A stretch of DNA of 64,000 nt, taken from positions 310,001 through 374,000 of the forward strand of contig JAJIRX010000708.1 of the NCBI GenBank assembly GCA_023853785.1, given 5' to 3'. A program made the position numbers and the translations under genes. This document shows positions 21,794-33,759 of the stretch, one piece after another. The notes beneath the pieces were generated by a model. That model ran no database searches and had not been told where the DNA came from. It saw only the letters and a program-made list of their open reading frames with translations. Source of the stretch: Psilocybe azurescens (lineage: Eukaryota; Basidiomycota; Agaricomycetes; Agaricales; Agrocybaceae). Each line of letters starts with the position of its first letter. Position 1 is the first letter of the stretch.

Positions 21794-24700
21794 TCACGCA
21801 GGCAAACCAACACCCTGTCCCGAAGTCGGGACCGCACTCGCACTCCCCGGATCACTCAAATTGACGCCCCCAAACTGACCCTGACCCTGACCCTGACCCT
21901 GACCCAGCCCAGGCGTGCCACTGCCCGGCGTCTTCTTAGGGAGCACCCACGACGGCGTCGCCGCATTCTGCGTCGGGCTGTGGTACGACCCCGCAGTGCC
22001 CGGGCGCGGTGCGCTGCCTACGGGCGACGTGGGGCTGGGCGAGGCGGCCGCATCGGTGATGTATTGGTTCGCGTATTGAGGTTGTTGCTGTTGTTGTTGC
22101 TGTTGTTGTTGCTGTTGTTGGAGTTGGGCCAAAGGCTGATCTTGGAGTTGGTAGCGGGGCATCGTCGAGATCTGTTGTGGTTGCTGTTGTTGTTGCGAAA
22201 AAGCTGGCGAGACGGCACGAACGGCGGCGGTGGCGGGGCTAGCACCGTACGCGAGTTCACTCGAGCTTGGCTGGGCCTGCACCTGAGCCTGCGCTTGGTA
22301 ACTTTGCTGGCGCTGCAAAGGTTGCTGCTGAGGCTGCTGCTGCTGCTGCTGCTCAACCCCTTTGTCTCCAATGACTGCTGCCTCTGCGGACTCGCTGCCC
22401 CCTGTGCCTGTGCTTGTGCCTGCCCCTGCCCCTGCCCCTCTGTCACCCCCGGAATCGCCAGGAAATACACCGCGCCCGCCAGATCCCGCCCGCCCTGCGC
22501 ATAGTACTGCGCCCACGCCTGCACATTCGCGTCCGTGTACGTGTAGGCGGGGTTGTACACGTACGGCGGGGGCCCAGTGATGGGCTGCTGTGGGTCGTGC
22601 GCGGGTTGGAGGTGGGTGAGTTGGGCTTGGAGTTGAGACTGAGGTTGAGGTTGTAGTTGGGGCTGAGGAGAGACGGCGGCGGCTTGGGGCTGAGCTTGCG
22701 CTTGGACCGCTTCAGGCTGCACGCCTTGAATTGGCTGTTGCTGGTGCTGGTGCTGGACGGGTTGAGCCTGCGCTTGCTGTTGTTGCTGCTGTGCCTGCTG
22801 CTGTTGGACGGGTTGAGCCTGCGCTTGCTGCTGGACAGGCTGGACAGGCTGCTGCTGCTGCTGCTGGATGGGTTGCGCTTGGATGGGCTGCTGCAACTGC
22901 TGAATGGGCTGCTGCGGTTGGATGAACTGCTGATCAACCTGCTGCTGCTGCTGCTGCTGCTGTGGAGGCACCTGCTGCTGCTGAGTAGGATACGGCGTCG
23001 GCCCCTGCTGCGTGTACGGCACACCCGGCTGGTGCCCCGCGTACCCGCCCTGCGGGACGACGCCGTACCCAGCCGGCACCTGCTGTTGCTGTTGAGGTGG
23101 CTGCTGCTGTGGTGGTTGCTGTTGAGGCTGCTGTTGAGGCTGATGCTGCTGATGTGGCGGGGGCTGCTGCTGATACCCTTGTTGAGGAATCTGCTGCCCA
23201 GGCGTACCCACAGGCTGCGGCCCAGGAGCGGGAATCATCCCATACCCGCCGGGCGTCGCAGGCGCGTACCCACCATATCCCGGCCCCGGCTGCTGCTGCT
23301 GCTGCTGCTCGTACACAGCAGCAGGCGCGTTCCACCCGTACGGGGGCTGCCCGACGCCAGAGGGCACGGGTCCAGGAGAGGGACCGTACTCCGCACGACG
23401 GCCTGCTGGGCCTCGCGAATCAGGCCGTCCTTGTGGCGCGTATGGGGAAGGGCGGTGGTATGGTTGGTCGTAGACTAAAAAAAATGAGTTAAAGAATGGG
23501 ATGGATGGGTTATTTAGTTATAAGGTTGAGTATTGAATATTGAATGAACGTATACTACGCACCTGCTGTATGCCTTGCGAGACTTTCCTCCATCATGCGA
23601 TCAAAGATGTTGCGTGCGCGCACGAACGTCTCGTTCATAGATACCAAGTCGGCTTTTTGAAAAATAAAAATAGTTGTCATGTCAGTCAAAAGGATGCAAC
23701 AGCGTGAAGACAACGGAAAAGACGAGCACGATCGCATGCAACTAGACGTACCTCGTTTCTGACTATACTTGTCGATAAGCTTCACGATCTTGGGTCGTAG
23801 CGCCATGCTCGCCCTGTACAATTCCTGTCACATTTCCATTAGCCACCACGACCAATATCAAAGCAACAGATAAAAACGAAAACGAAAGGGAAAGGCGGAA
23901 AAAGAAAGACAAAAGCAAAAACACATACCTGGATCTCCTCATTATCCGCCAAGTTATCCTTCGCCGGATCCATCGCCCGGAGCATGTTCAGCAGTTTCTC
24001 CACATTGACGGCCTGCGCGAACACCGCTGCTTCCTGCTCTGCCTCTTTTGCGAGTTCGGCAGCTGTGGGCTCGGGCATGGCTTCCTGTTCGCATGCAATC
24101 AACGATCAACGATCAATAATCCACAATCGTTTTATAACAAAAATAAAAGATAATCAAGAAACAAGAAAAGGTGGTTGGAATGAAAGCGAGACTAAGGGTG
24201 CGAGGAAAAGAAGAAGAGAAGAAGGAAACCCACCACATAATTAACAGGAAATATCCCTGTCCGGCCCTTCAGCTGCCCGCGCCACCAATCCTTATACCCG
24301 CGATCCACGACCTTGATGACGTCCCCCTGCTCGAAGGCGAGCTCGCCCGGCTCGGTCGCCTCGAATGTGTGCAGGGCGCGCACGCGTGTTATTATATTGG
24401 TGGAGGAGGACGTTAGGGCCGTTGCGTTCGTGTTCGTGTTCGTAGATGCGGGCGTGGGGGCAGCGGCGGAGGCAGGAGCAGCAGGGGTGGAGGTCGACGC
24501 CAGCGTGGGCGGGAGCGACTCCGCTATAGGTGGCGCCGCGGCCTGCGCTTGCTGTGCCTGCTGGGCGTGCACCGCCGCCTGGTACTGCGCCTGCTGCTGG
24601 CGCTGCTGTGCGGCCATCGAGCTGGGCGAGGGGTGCGCGCGGGGACGTACCCGCCGGCCTGGTACTTCGGCTGCGCGAAGGGGTGGGACGACCCTGCGCC

Positions 24701-25693
24701 CTTGTTGGCGTTGGTGCTCGCGTTGGCGCTGGTGGCTATCGATCCGCTGCGCCCTCCGCCTCCCGCACCCGCACCCGCACCCGTACTTCCACTTCCACCC
24801 CCCTGCGCCAGCCCCACTGGAGGAGGCTGCAGCGAGGCTGTAGTCTGCCCACTGTGCCCGCCCGCCGCGGTCCTGCATGCTCATCTCGAGCACGCGCTGC
24901 AGCTCCTCCTCTTCCTTGCGCCGGATGTCGTCGTCGACGGTTGGCGGGGCGGGTTCTTCGGGCTGTTCGAATTTGTAGTCTGTGCAAGTTAGATGAGAAT
25001 ACGGATATTGTGAACAAGTGAACACTATCATGAGAATAGGACGAAGCTCACTTTTAGCTTTGAGGGTGTTGTAGCAGTCCTCCATGATCCCGAGCGACTC
25101 GTCCTTCTCGAACTCGGCCGTCCATAGTGCGATGAGACCCAACGCCCGCCGCCGCACTTTTTCATGGGTGTTCTGTGTCAGCTAGTCGTCAGTGCGTCAG
25201 TTCGCTAATCAGCTGAATTGCATGCGTACCCGATCTGTGATGAGCTTCTCGAGGCCCTGGGTGAACGCTCTGGACGCCAGCTCGCGATGGATTTCGATGC
25301 CCAGGTTCTTGCTCAGCGACTCGGTCAGCGACAGCGCGTACAGCTGCACGTTCGGGTTGCGGTGCGCGAGGCGCTTCAGGATGGCCGCAATCGCATCGTG
25401 GGCCCTGCAAATACAAGTAGACGTGCGCAGCAGCAGCAGCAAACGGCGGCAGGGTCAGCTCAGCGCGGGTGGGTGTCAGTGACTAGGGGCTGGCTCGCGT
25501 ACCCTGTCTGGCCCTCGTCCTGCACCTTATCGCAGAGGTTCAGTATGAGCTCCCAGTTCTCGCTCGTGAGATTCTCATCGGTGGTCTTGTCTGAGAGAGA
25601 ATTAGAATCCAGGCCGGCAATATGGATGGGGTAAGCATGCGATGACTTACTAACGATATCGTCGTACTCTGTGGAAGTGCCCCCACCAAACAT
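21794..25693 (-). CDS. HSE1: HSE1, ESCRT-0 subunit (VHS-UIM-SH3-GAT)
   Basis: ESCRT-0 works with Vps27 on endosomes to collect ubiquitinated cargo. In order: start MFGGGTSTEYDDIV; VHS domain over several exons (TSENWELILNLCDKVQDEG, AHDAIAAILKRLAHRNPNVQ, ALGLIALWTAEFEKDESLG); ubiquitin-interacting motif (RKEEEELQRVLEMSMQD); a low-complexity linker; SH3 (VRALHTFEATEPGELAFEQG ... WWRGQLKGRTGIFPVNYV); GAT-like coiled coil (LLNMLRAMDPAKDNLADNEE, RASMALRPKIVKLIDKYSQ). A very long Gln/Pro-rich tail of about 500 residues follows, with CAG-type runs. About seven introns. Three single-base frame shifts are needed, at runs of G or C (near 24802, 24645 and 22354). The tail is longer than in yeast. Confidence 0.92.
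22075..22995 (-). repeat. CAG/CAA trinucleotide runs encoding poly-Gln in HSE1
   Basis: Runs of TTG/CTG on the plus strand, such as 22080-22122, 22320-22355 and 22790-22990, encode uninterrupted glutamine stretches of up to about 13 residues. The mixed CAA/CAG codons suggest selection for Gln rather than a pure microsatellite. Confidence 0.8.
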
Positions 25694-25908
25694 GACTGCT
25701 GATTCAAGGATTATTGTCGTCTCGAGATTGTATGTAGAGGAATGTGAGGGGATGAGAGAGAAAGGGCGGCTGCGGATGGGAGATCGTTGTTGAGGACGAT
25801 GGCTATGCGACAAGGGAGCTTGACTTTAGTGGCTGTGACTAAGCGGCGTTATCCATCCTGTGAACCCGTCTATCCCTTTCTTTCTTTCCCTACCATTCCA
25901 TTCTTATA
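25694..25908. promoter_or_regulatory. Shared divergent promoter region HSE1 / MMS2
   Basis: Only 215 bp separate the two start codons. A pyrimidine-rich stretch (TATCCCTTTCTTTCTTTCCC) lies about 25 bp upstream of the MMS2 start, typical of fungal core promoters. No TATA box is obvious. Confidence 0.6.
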
Positions 25909-26538
25909 ATGGCTAAAGGTCTGCGGTCGCCCACTCTATCTTGGCTGCACAGGATACTCATGTTGCCCCTATGACCAGTTCCCAGGAATTTCCGTCTGCT
26001 GGAGGAGCTCGAGAAAGGCGAGAAAGGCATCGGCGATGGCTCGTGCTCCTACGGTCTGGAAGATGGCGACGATATCCTGATGAGCAACTGGAACGGGACC
26101 ATCATCGGTCCAGGGCACGTAAGTATCTACCTCCATCTCCAAACCCCCATATTCTCGACGGCTGATCATCCTATCCCATCATCAGACCGTGCACGAGAAC
26201 CGCATCTACAATCTCAAGATCACCTGCGGCCCCTCATATCCTGACGCCCGACCTGAAGTCGAGTTCGTCTCCCGCGTCAACCTTCCCTTCGTCCACCAGA
26301 CCACGGGCAAGGTCGACCCCGCGAAACTGCCCGTCCTCGCGAACTGGTCTAGGGCACTCAGCATCGAGCACGTTCTCGTCGAAATACGCAAGTTCGTAGT
26401 GTCTTCTTTCTTCTTTTATCTCGCTTTCTTTCTTTCGACTACGCTAATCGCGATTATTCTTCCGTTTCCTCTAGGGAGATGGCCTCATTCAACAACCGAA
26501 AGCTGCCCCAACCACCAGAGGGATCGACTTTCTTCTAG
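25909..26538 (+). CDS. MMS2: Ubiquitin-conjugating enzyme variant MMS2/UEV1
   Basis: Four exons: 25909-25918, 25979-26118, 26186-26391 and 26475-26538, giving about 139 residues, the usual UEV length. The protein begins [20 protein letters not shown], continues [17 protein letters not shown], then [31 protein letters not shown] and [19 protein letters not shown], ending GSTFF. The E2 active-site cysteine is absent, as expected for a variant that pairs with Ubc13. The heterodimer builds Lys63-linked ubiquitin chains used in post-replication repair and signalling. The first coding exon is only 10 bp (ATGGCTAAAG) and its donor GTCTGC is weak, but the joined frame is perfect. The gene is intact and is divergent from HSE1. 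Confidence 0.95.
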
Positions 26539-27350
26539 TTGTCTCATGTAGAACGTTGTTATTCGGCCACCCATTGACGATTCAAACTCCAAAGCACTAC
26601 CAATGCCACCTACCCACTCAAACAACCCGTGTTCTACATATCTCCCAATCAATTCCAATTCTAACAAACCAAACCTGTCTTACTAGTCCTTGCAATGCAT
26701 AACCAAATTCTATCCATCTATCTTGATTCGATCCATCATGCCCTCGAGGCTCGAACCCTTTGACTGAACTCTTATTCTTATTCTTCAAACTGCGGAACGC
26801 TGAAAGACGGCTAACCACTGACTGACTTACAGTTTATCCTCTAGCATCGGTTCCAGCAAGCAAGCAAGCATACTCAATGAACACTGTACGTATTTTACCC
26901 ATTCCATCGTTATCTGCATTTATTCATTAATGCCCATACATAAAAAGTCCTCACAGGCTCCTATCTTTTCGAAAACCTAAACTCGGTAGCGGTGTACTCG
27001 TATGACTCATGCAGCGTCTTTCGCCGGCGGCGTCCTCGGAAATCGGTTGGGCGCTCCGCTGTCGCTGTCGTACTTGTGAAATACAGCATAGGCATCTTAT
27101 CAGATACCTGCAAATCGGTGAGAATTTAACGTTCTGAACGGCACTATGCACTTTGACTGATGTATTGTTCAGACGACGTTCGGATCATGATGAGAAACAC
27201 ACCGGCCAACGCAGATCCAAGAAAAATACTGCGCAGCAGAAAGAAGGGGGAAAACTCTTTCATTGATGAACAATTATTCTTTTACCAGATACACCGAACA
27301 TAGGACATTAGGACACAAATCATAAATCATAAATCACACAACCCAACCCC
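26539..27350. other. Intergenic, no gene recognised
   Basis: About 800 bp between convergent gene ends. Short frames lack domains. The 3' parts of both flanking transcripts probably lie here. Confidence 0.55.
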
Positions 27351-27969
27351 TCACACTGAGACCCTAGCGAAGAACCCCACAACCTGTACGAACAGCGACT
27401 TCTTCTCCTTCTGCGCCTTCTGCACCCCCCCCTCTTTTATCCTCCCAAGACTGAACGCGGATACCTCTGACATCATCAAGCCCGCGCTTTTTCTGCAAAC
27501 TCGCCCTCGCCTTTGCCTTTGCCTTTGCCGTCTCATTTGCTTTCATCCTATTACCACCCGCACCGAAATATTCAGGCTGCAGCCGCGGATCCAGAACATC
27601 AACCACCCTCTCCCTGTCTGTGACCACCCCCACCCCCACAGTGACGTTCCGCATCGCCGCCTTCACAGTTGCATTCGGATTCGGACTCGGACTCGGATTC
27701 GGATTAGAATGAGCATGAGCATGGGCATGCACGCCCACCCCTGTTAAATTTCTGCTCCCGAAGTCCTTCCTCAAGGACCGCGCAGAGGTCTTCTTCCGCA
27801 CACTCCGCGGCTGCATGCCCCCATATCCATGACTATGACCATGCACGTGACCATGCCCGCTCCTCAGCCCAACCGAAACAGCATCCTCCCTGCGTGCAGG
27901 CGCAGGCGCTCTCGCTCGCGAACGCGAACGCCTGCTCTCCGGATGTACGACCTGACCTGGACCTGGACG

Positions 27970-28005
<36 letters not shown>

Positions 28006-30541
28006 TTGACGAGAACTCAGATCCAATCCCGGGGGCTTTCTGTTCTCTTTCTCCTTCTCCTTTCCCTTCTCTCGCTCTTTTCCTTTCTCTATATTTTTTC
28101 TCTTTTTTCTCCTTCTCCTTCTCTCCCTCCTTCTCACCCTCTTTCTCTGTCTCTTTCCCTGCCTCTTTCCCTGCCTCTTTCCCTTCCTCTTTCCCCGTCT
28201 CCTTCTCTTTCCTCACCTCCCTCCCCTTCTCACCGCCCACCAAAACATCAAGCGCGACGCCATAATCATAATCCCCACAAATCTCAGCCTGCCTCTGCGG
28301 CTGACGTCCAGCCGCGGCGTGCCGGTCTTCGAAGGAACTTTCTGACACCACTGTCGTCGACGACGCAGTCTGCGGTGGCAGTAGCAGCTGTGGCTGGAAT
28401 GGCGATGGCGATGACGATGACGATGACGGCGAGCTCTCCCTCTCGCGCTCTTCTTCCCCGTCAAACACGATGTACGCCAAAGTAGGGTTCAAACTCGGAC
28501 TCGAGCGCGAACTCGCGCTCGGCAGGATCGTCGACTCCCTGCATCCCCGCTCCCTTCCTCGTTCCTCGATCGCATGCGCATGCGCATTCGCATTCGCAGC
28601 AGCAAACCCGGGAGCAAGCTCCGCAGAAATCGGCGTCTGCGGCGCAGAAGCAGGGCCAGAAGAGAAAGAACAGGAAGAGGGGGACGAGCACCACCGCGAG
28701 TCCTCCGACATGTCCAGGAACGAGCGCATGTCCTCCTGCACCTCCGAGATGTGCCGCGCCCATCCCGTCGTCGTCGTCGTCGTCGATGTCGAGGCTGATG
28801 TCCGCGTTGATGTCGATGGCGCTATCGATGGTGCACCTGACCCTGCTCGAGGTGCCGACCAGGCCGATGGCGCGATCGACGCAGCCGCAGACGCAGACGC
28901 AGAGCCGGACCAGCTGGGCCGGCGTCGCAGAGCGTGCCTCTCTCTGGCTATTGGTGCCTGCGCTCCTCCGGGAGCGAGCGCGAGATCTTGACCTTGACCG
29001 CGAACGAGAGCGAGAATGAGAATGAGATCCAACAGTCGATTTTCCATCCGACATCGCAGGATACACATCATCCATCCTGCCTCCAACTCCAACTTCATCG
29101 CCCTCGCCGCCGCCCTCACCATCAACGACAAAGCCAGCGCAGCTCCTTCGCATGCGTAGGGAGCTGGAGGCGGTGCGGGTAGCTCTTCTGGCTATAGAAC
29201 GACATCGAGGTGGCCACCGATGCAGGGCGTTGTTTGGACCGCCGTTTCTCTTGGTGTAGCTGCTTCAGGTGCTGGTGGCTGTCGTACTGATGTTGCTGTT
29301 GAGGAAGAGGGTGTTGAGAATGAGAATGAGAAGGAAGAGCAAGAGGAGGAGGAAGGTGGTGGTCATGACGGTGATGAGAAGGTGGCCGAGGGTGGTCATG
29401 AAGAGGATGGTTGTAGCTGGAGGCAGGCGTTCGGAGCGTATCCCTGTCTTTGTCGGATGGAGCTTTGGACGATATGGAACGTGAACGGTTTTTCTGAGCG
29501 GGACTCTCCAAGACCATCAACGATGGAACATGTACTGGTCGCGATGTATGCAGAGCCGGGACCTCAGGAGGGGAAGGAGGAGGAGTCGGGACCAAAGTCG
29601 CAGTCGAAGACGCCGACGACTGCCTCACACCCAGGTCGTGCCCATGGCCATCCACCTCCTTAAAGTTGGCATTCTCATTCTCCAAATACACCTTCGTCGT
29701 CGTCGCCGGCACAGCGGTAGGCATCGCCCGCCGCGCCGGTCGATTCAGCCAGAGCGAATCGTTGTTGAAATTCGGGAGCAGCAGGACGCTCGTCGTCGAC
29801 GTGTGCAGCGACAGCGATGTACCAGTGGACCTGGCGTCAGACTTCGTCACTGGGCGGGTCTGACTCCGACTACTCTCTGCTCTTATTTCCAACGCTGCTT
29901 TCGCCTTGGCCAGCTTCATGTTCGTTGTTTCGTCGATGTACGTCACTGGCCGCGGTCGTGGTGTATGATGCTCCTTTCGCTGATGGAGCCTAGCGTTGCC
30001 GGTGCTACTGCTGGAGGTACTGGTGCGGGGGTAGTACCAATGACAGTGGAGTTGTCAATAGTACGTCTCTTCCTGATTCGAGCCAAATCTGCATATAAAC
30101 CAACCAAATCCCAAAACGAAACCGCACGTCAACATCAAACATCAAACGCATGGCATGAAAAAAAAAAAATAGAGGAAAAAGGACGCACGTCGAGATTCAG
30201 ATTCCTCAGGAGACACTGTCGTCAGTTCAGATTGCGATTCTAGTTGCCAGCTTGGCCTCCGCGCAAAATAATACGAATACGGTATCCTGGCCTCCGTCAA
30301 CCGATACACCTCGCCCATTGGGAGTTCTTCTTTCCCTTCGTCGGCACGCAGGAAGTCGACTCCAGGAAAAGACGCCGAAATCAAAGGAGGCAAAGGGGGC
30401 TTGAGAGACGGCAGAGGCGGTATCAACGGCATCCGCGTCCGATTTTGCTTTGTCCGCATTGTGGTCGTCGTCGATCGGTCGGTCGTAGACAGTGATAGTG
30501 TCAGGAGAGAACGGCCTTAAACAGGTCCAAGGCACTGTCAC
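27351..30541 (-). CDS. Long low-complexity fungal protein of unknown function
   Basis: No domain is recognised. The best N-terminus is MTVPWTCLRPFSPDTITVYD (30541). After a shift at a C run near 30395 the frame continues FPGVDFLRADEGKEELPMGE and PYSYYFARRPSWQLE. An intron (GTGCGT...TGCAG, about 30193-30092) leads to LARIRKRRTIDNSTVIG. After another shift come PVTYIDETTNMKLAKAKAAL, a Pro/His-rich region, Arg-Ser dipeptide repeats, an acidic run, Lys/Glu repeats (KEAGKEAGKETEKEGEKEGE), Ala-Gln repeats and a His-rich HGHVHGHSHGYGG motif. The likely end is KKSLFVQVVGFFARVSV. Four or more single-base breaks, mostly at homopolymers, are needed. Basic, disordered and probably nuclear or cytoplasmic; this is inference only. 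Confidence 0.6.
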
Positions 30542-31264
30542 CTGTCCTTCACTTTGATTCTTGATTCTAGAAAGCTGGTTGATCCTCGAAAAGCCCGACT
30601 CTTAACCACCCCGCCGCACTTAAAACCCCTCAAATCCGTTCTCGCAGCACTCTGAGCCGCCATCCATCATCCATCGCAGCACCTATAATTATAGGTCTGA
30701 TACTTAGATAGATAGATAAATAGATGTCGAAGCTCAAGATGCTCTCAAAGAATGATATACCAAGTAGAAAGTGCAGTACCCGGTTTCTATGATACTTATT
30801 TTAAGTCGTTCGGGCACATATCCTGCCCTCACCTAATTAGTAGGAGCAGGAGTACTAGGTAGCGAACTCATCTAGGCTCCAGGGGTGGGGTAGGATGTTT
30901 AGAATATGTATGTTGCACTGTATCGGCCGCGGGCAAAGAACAGTTCTTTCCTTGACTACGACGCCCAACTCGAGGTAGGTTTCTTTGCTCTTGCTCTGGC
31001 AAACTTTCATTTATCACTATGTGCTTAGATCTCTACTTAGATGAATTTATCACTTCTCGGAGTTTTTTGAGTTAACGTCTGTCTGACTGTGCATCCGGGC
31101 AAAGGCAATGGCCACTATCACCGTCCTTGAAGCGTCAACTCGTCACGAATTATGTATGGCGATTGTGTGGAGGTGAAGTGGCCTGATATATCCAGAACAA
31201 ATAAAAATCAGTATAGTTACCACGATTTGCAACGACTCATAACCTGAACAGAGGAAGCGATTCT
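30542..31264. other. Intergenic, edge of the gene island
   Basis: No gene recognised. A short GATA-type microsatellite (TAGATAGATAGATAAATAGAT) lies near 30703-30724. CpG content is normal. This is the last unique DNA before the second repeat block. Confidence 0.5.
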
Positions 31265-31330
31265 ATTTAACTTAAAAAGAGAGAAAGTGGGTGGCCATCC
31301 ATTGAGTCTTCAATTAAAGGTTGAAGTCGA
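31265..31330. repeat. 65-bp segment shared with 51215-51280
   Basis: The two stretches share ACTTAAAAAG, GGCCATCCATT.AGTCTTC and ATTAAAGGTTGAAGTC with few differences and one or two gaps. The other copy overlaps the 3' end of the broken SEC11-like gene. It could be the tail of a dispersed repeat or a remnant of a segmental duplication. Confidence 0.7.
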
Positions 31331-31715
31331 GGAAGGACGACTGGTGAAAGCCTGGCATCACCAGGCTCGCTGAGAGTCACGCGGTGAATGACAGGACCAC
31401 GATATATCGATAGAACGACTGATTGGGCTACAGGTGTGCACGGTGCATAATGTCTGGCTCTGGTGTCATGTCTGGAACAGTCCAGATTTGGATTTTTTCA
31501 AGATTATGGTGCTATCAGGTACTGAATATATAAAATTATAAGTTGCCTGATGGCTCAATAGTTCGCATTTTTGACTCCTAAAATAAGAATGTCACAAATC
31601 ATTACAAACATTATAAACTTGCCAAAAATCATTCTAAATTTTTTATTTATTTACAACTAATTGTATAGCCTTGAATTTTTTTTTAGAGAGGAAGCTTTAT
31701 ATCTGTTACAGTCTA

Positions 31716-32271
31716 CATTCACACCTATCAATTTTTGTCAGGCAACAACATATTAATTAAATCAGCAAACAGGCTTGTATCAGGCAGAGGAGTTGATAGA
31801 AAAGGAAATGGAAGTGGATCAGGGTTATCATAAATAGGATCATCTAACATATTTTTTTCTTCATATACCATGATCTGTGTGACTTGTTTGAACTGTTTCC
31901 CTGTTTAAAAGCAATTAATCTCCAGTTTTAAGTTAGCAGACAGTAAAAATATACCTTTGATTTTGTACCATACTATTTAAATTTTAGTTTGGCTGTAGAG
32001 CATTGCTGACAAAAATATACATGAGACATACAGAAAAATGAGTGTATTGGTTTTGCTGCACCATGAAATGTGGTACTTGCACCTTCAGAGCCTTACATAT
32101 ACCAAGTTAGGATTTTATCATAATTATCAAAACCAAAAGTAACATACTTTGCCTCACATCCACAGGTTGATAATTATTATCTTGCTTTTTTCTTGCCAAA
32201 ACTTAGTTTTGCTCCATCTGCAGAGTGACCAGCCTTGTTTTTCTGGCCTTTGGGTCTTTTACCAGACATTT
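31716..32271 (-). CDS. Small gene of the GGCTCTGG element, unknown function
   Basis: Minus strand, likely two exons. Exon 1 reads MSGKRPKGQKNKAGHSADGA and then KLSFGKKKA, very basic. After a long intron, exon 2 reads KQFKQVTQIMVYEEKNMLDD, PIYDNPDPLPFPFLS and LFADLINMLLPDKN, ending near 31716. The Lys-rich start and acidic, Pro-rich end suggest a small DNA-binding or regulatory protein. I know no homolog. It could also be a decayed fragment of a larger gene. Confidence 0.4.
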
Positions 32272-32387
32272 AGAGTGGATTAGAAAATATATCAACAATC
32301 AGAAGTAATTAGATAGTGAGGGACAAGGGACATATTAAAGAACAAGATAAAGGACTATAATTCAGTGGCCAGCAATTATTAATAGCT

Positions 32388-32475
32388 GTTTTGGGTCAGT
32401 TGCCCAATTTGGGTGTTAATTTTGACAGGTTTCCGAATTGGGGTGTTAATTTTGACAGCTTCTCAATTAGGGTGT
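32388..32475. repeat. Three tandem copies of a TGGGTGTTAATTTTGACAG-type word
   Basis: The units are about 35 bp: AATTTGGGTGTTAATTTTGACAGG, then AATTGGGGTGTTAATTTTGACAGC, then AATTAGGGTGTTA, cut at the TA used by the Tc1-like element. Such subterminal repeats often bind the transposase of the carrying element. Confidence 0.7.
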
Positions 32476-32618
32476 TACAGTGCTTTGCATAACCATTTGC
32501 AGTGATGTAGCCAAAAACATGTTTGCATTTATATGGTCCGTTACACACCTGTCAAAATGTCACAGATCTGCCATTGGGAAGTATCTCGTGCCTCACATCC
32601 TGTCCATCATGGCACCTC

Positions 32619-33701
32619 AGGTATCCAATGATATGCATGCCCGGATCATCATTTGGCATGAAGAGCAGAATTTCACCCCAAAACAGATTGCAGACCTTGC
32701 AGGTTGTTGCATCAGAATGGTATACAACATCCTTTCTTACCACCACAATTACAACACTCTCAGAGCCCTGTTCACATGCAGGCCACATGGTCAAAGCTGT
32801 TCTTTGAATATGGGAGACACAAACTACATTGCCTCATTGATTGATGCATGGCCAAAAATCTATCTTGATGAAATCCAAGAACATCTCCTGAACAGTTGGG
32901 ATATTTTGGTTTCGATTCCAACCCTCTCCTGTTCTCTTTGCCATATGGCACTTACATGCAAGAAAGTGGCAAATACTGCATTGGAAAGGAATGAGTTGTT
33001 GCGAGCAACTTGGCAGGCTGTATATGCTGCAATTCCTGCTGACTATTGTATTTGGCTTGATGAGGTAAGTGTGGATAATCACACAAACCAGCACACTGCT
33101 GGTTGGGCTGTGCTGGGAAGGCCAAGCGCTTTGTTGAGCCACATTTATTTGGCGGTCAACAGTATTCAGTTTTACCTGCTCTCACCTGGGAAGAGGTGAT
33201 CGCTCTTGATATATTTGAGGGATCTGTAAATAAAGAGTGCTTTATTCAGTTTCTCAATGAACAGCTGGTAAGCAGTCTATTTACAAAAAGAAAACAATAG
33301 CTCATCAATCCACAATATGTAGGCACCCAAATTAAACCCATACCCAGGCCCCTCGGAGTGTTGTTATTCTTGATAACTGTGCAATTCACCACAATGAGGA
33401 AATTCAGCAAATCATTGAGGTTGAATGCAGTACATCTACATTTACAATCTTGATGATAGTGCTTCTGATTTTATCCTCAGGTGCAAAGCTCATTTATCTC
33501 CCACCATACTCCCCTGACTTCAATCTGATAGAACAAGGATTTTATAGTATAAAAGCCTGGCTTCGTTGTCATGAAGCTCAGGCAGTATCACCTGAAGTCT
33601 GGCCATGGCTTATTCACCAGGCAAGGCTTGCAATCACAGAGGACATGGCCATTGGATGGATCAAGAACTGTGGATATTCATTTGCCAACAAGATAAATTA
33701 G
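32619..33701 (+). pseudogene. DDE transposase of the two-gene element (Tc1/IS630 type), frame-broken
   Basis: Begins MAPQVSNDMHARIIIWHEEQ, with a helix-turn-helix (FTPKQIADLAGCCIRMVYNIL). The first catalytic Asp is in DYCIWLDEVSVDNHTNQ. After a frame change near 33110 the core continues LTWEEVIALDIFEGSVNKE. An intron follows, then VVILDNCAIHHNEEI (second Asp), another possible intron, and LIYLPPYSPDFNLIEQGF (third acidic residue, Glu). It ends FANKIN at 33701. One frameshift prevents reading as a single protein; otherwise the catalytic triad is complete. Confidence 0.85.
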
Positions 33702-33759
33702 TAATATTTACATGAACAAATGCCCTTTGAGCATATAGCACAGCTATATATGTACATAT

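Noticed and set aside
22657..23492. Plus-strand open frames of Leu/Ala repeats over the HSE1 tail
   Set aside because: They are the complement of CAG/CAA runs that encode the Gln-rich tail of HSE1.
27829..29663. Plus-strand frames opposite the 27-30 kb gene
   Set aside because: Low-complexity mirror of the Ser/Arg/Glu-rich minus-strand gene; no independent start, introns or domain.
31345..31455. Solo LTR at the left end of copy B
   Set aside because: The other half of this LTR is at 36474-36586, separated by an insertion with a matching 8-bp duplication.
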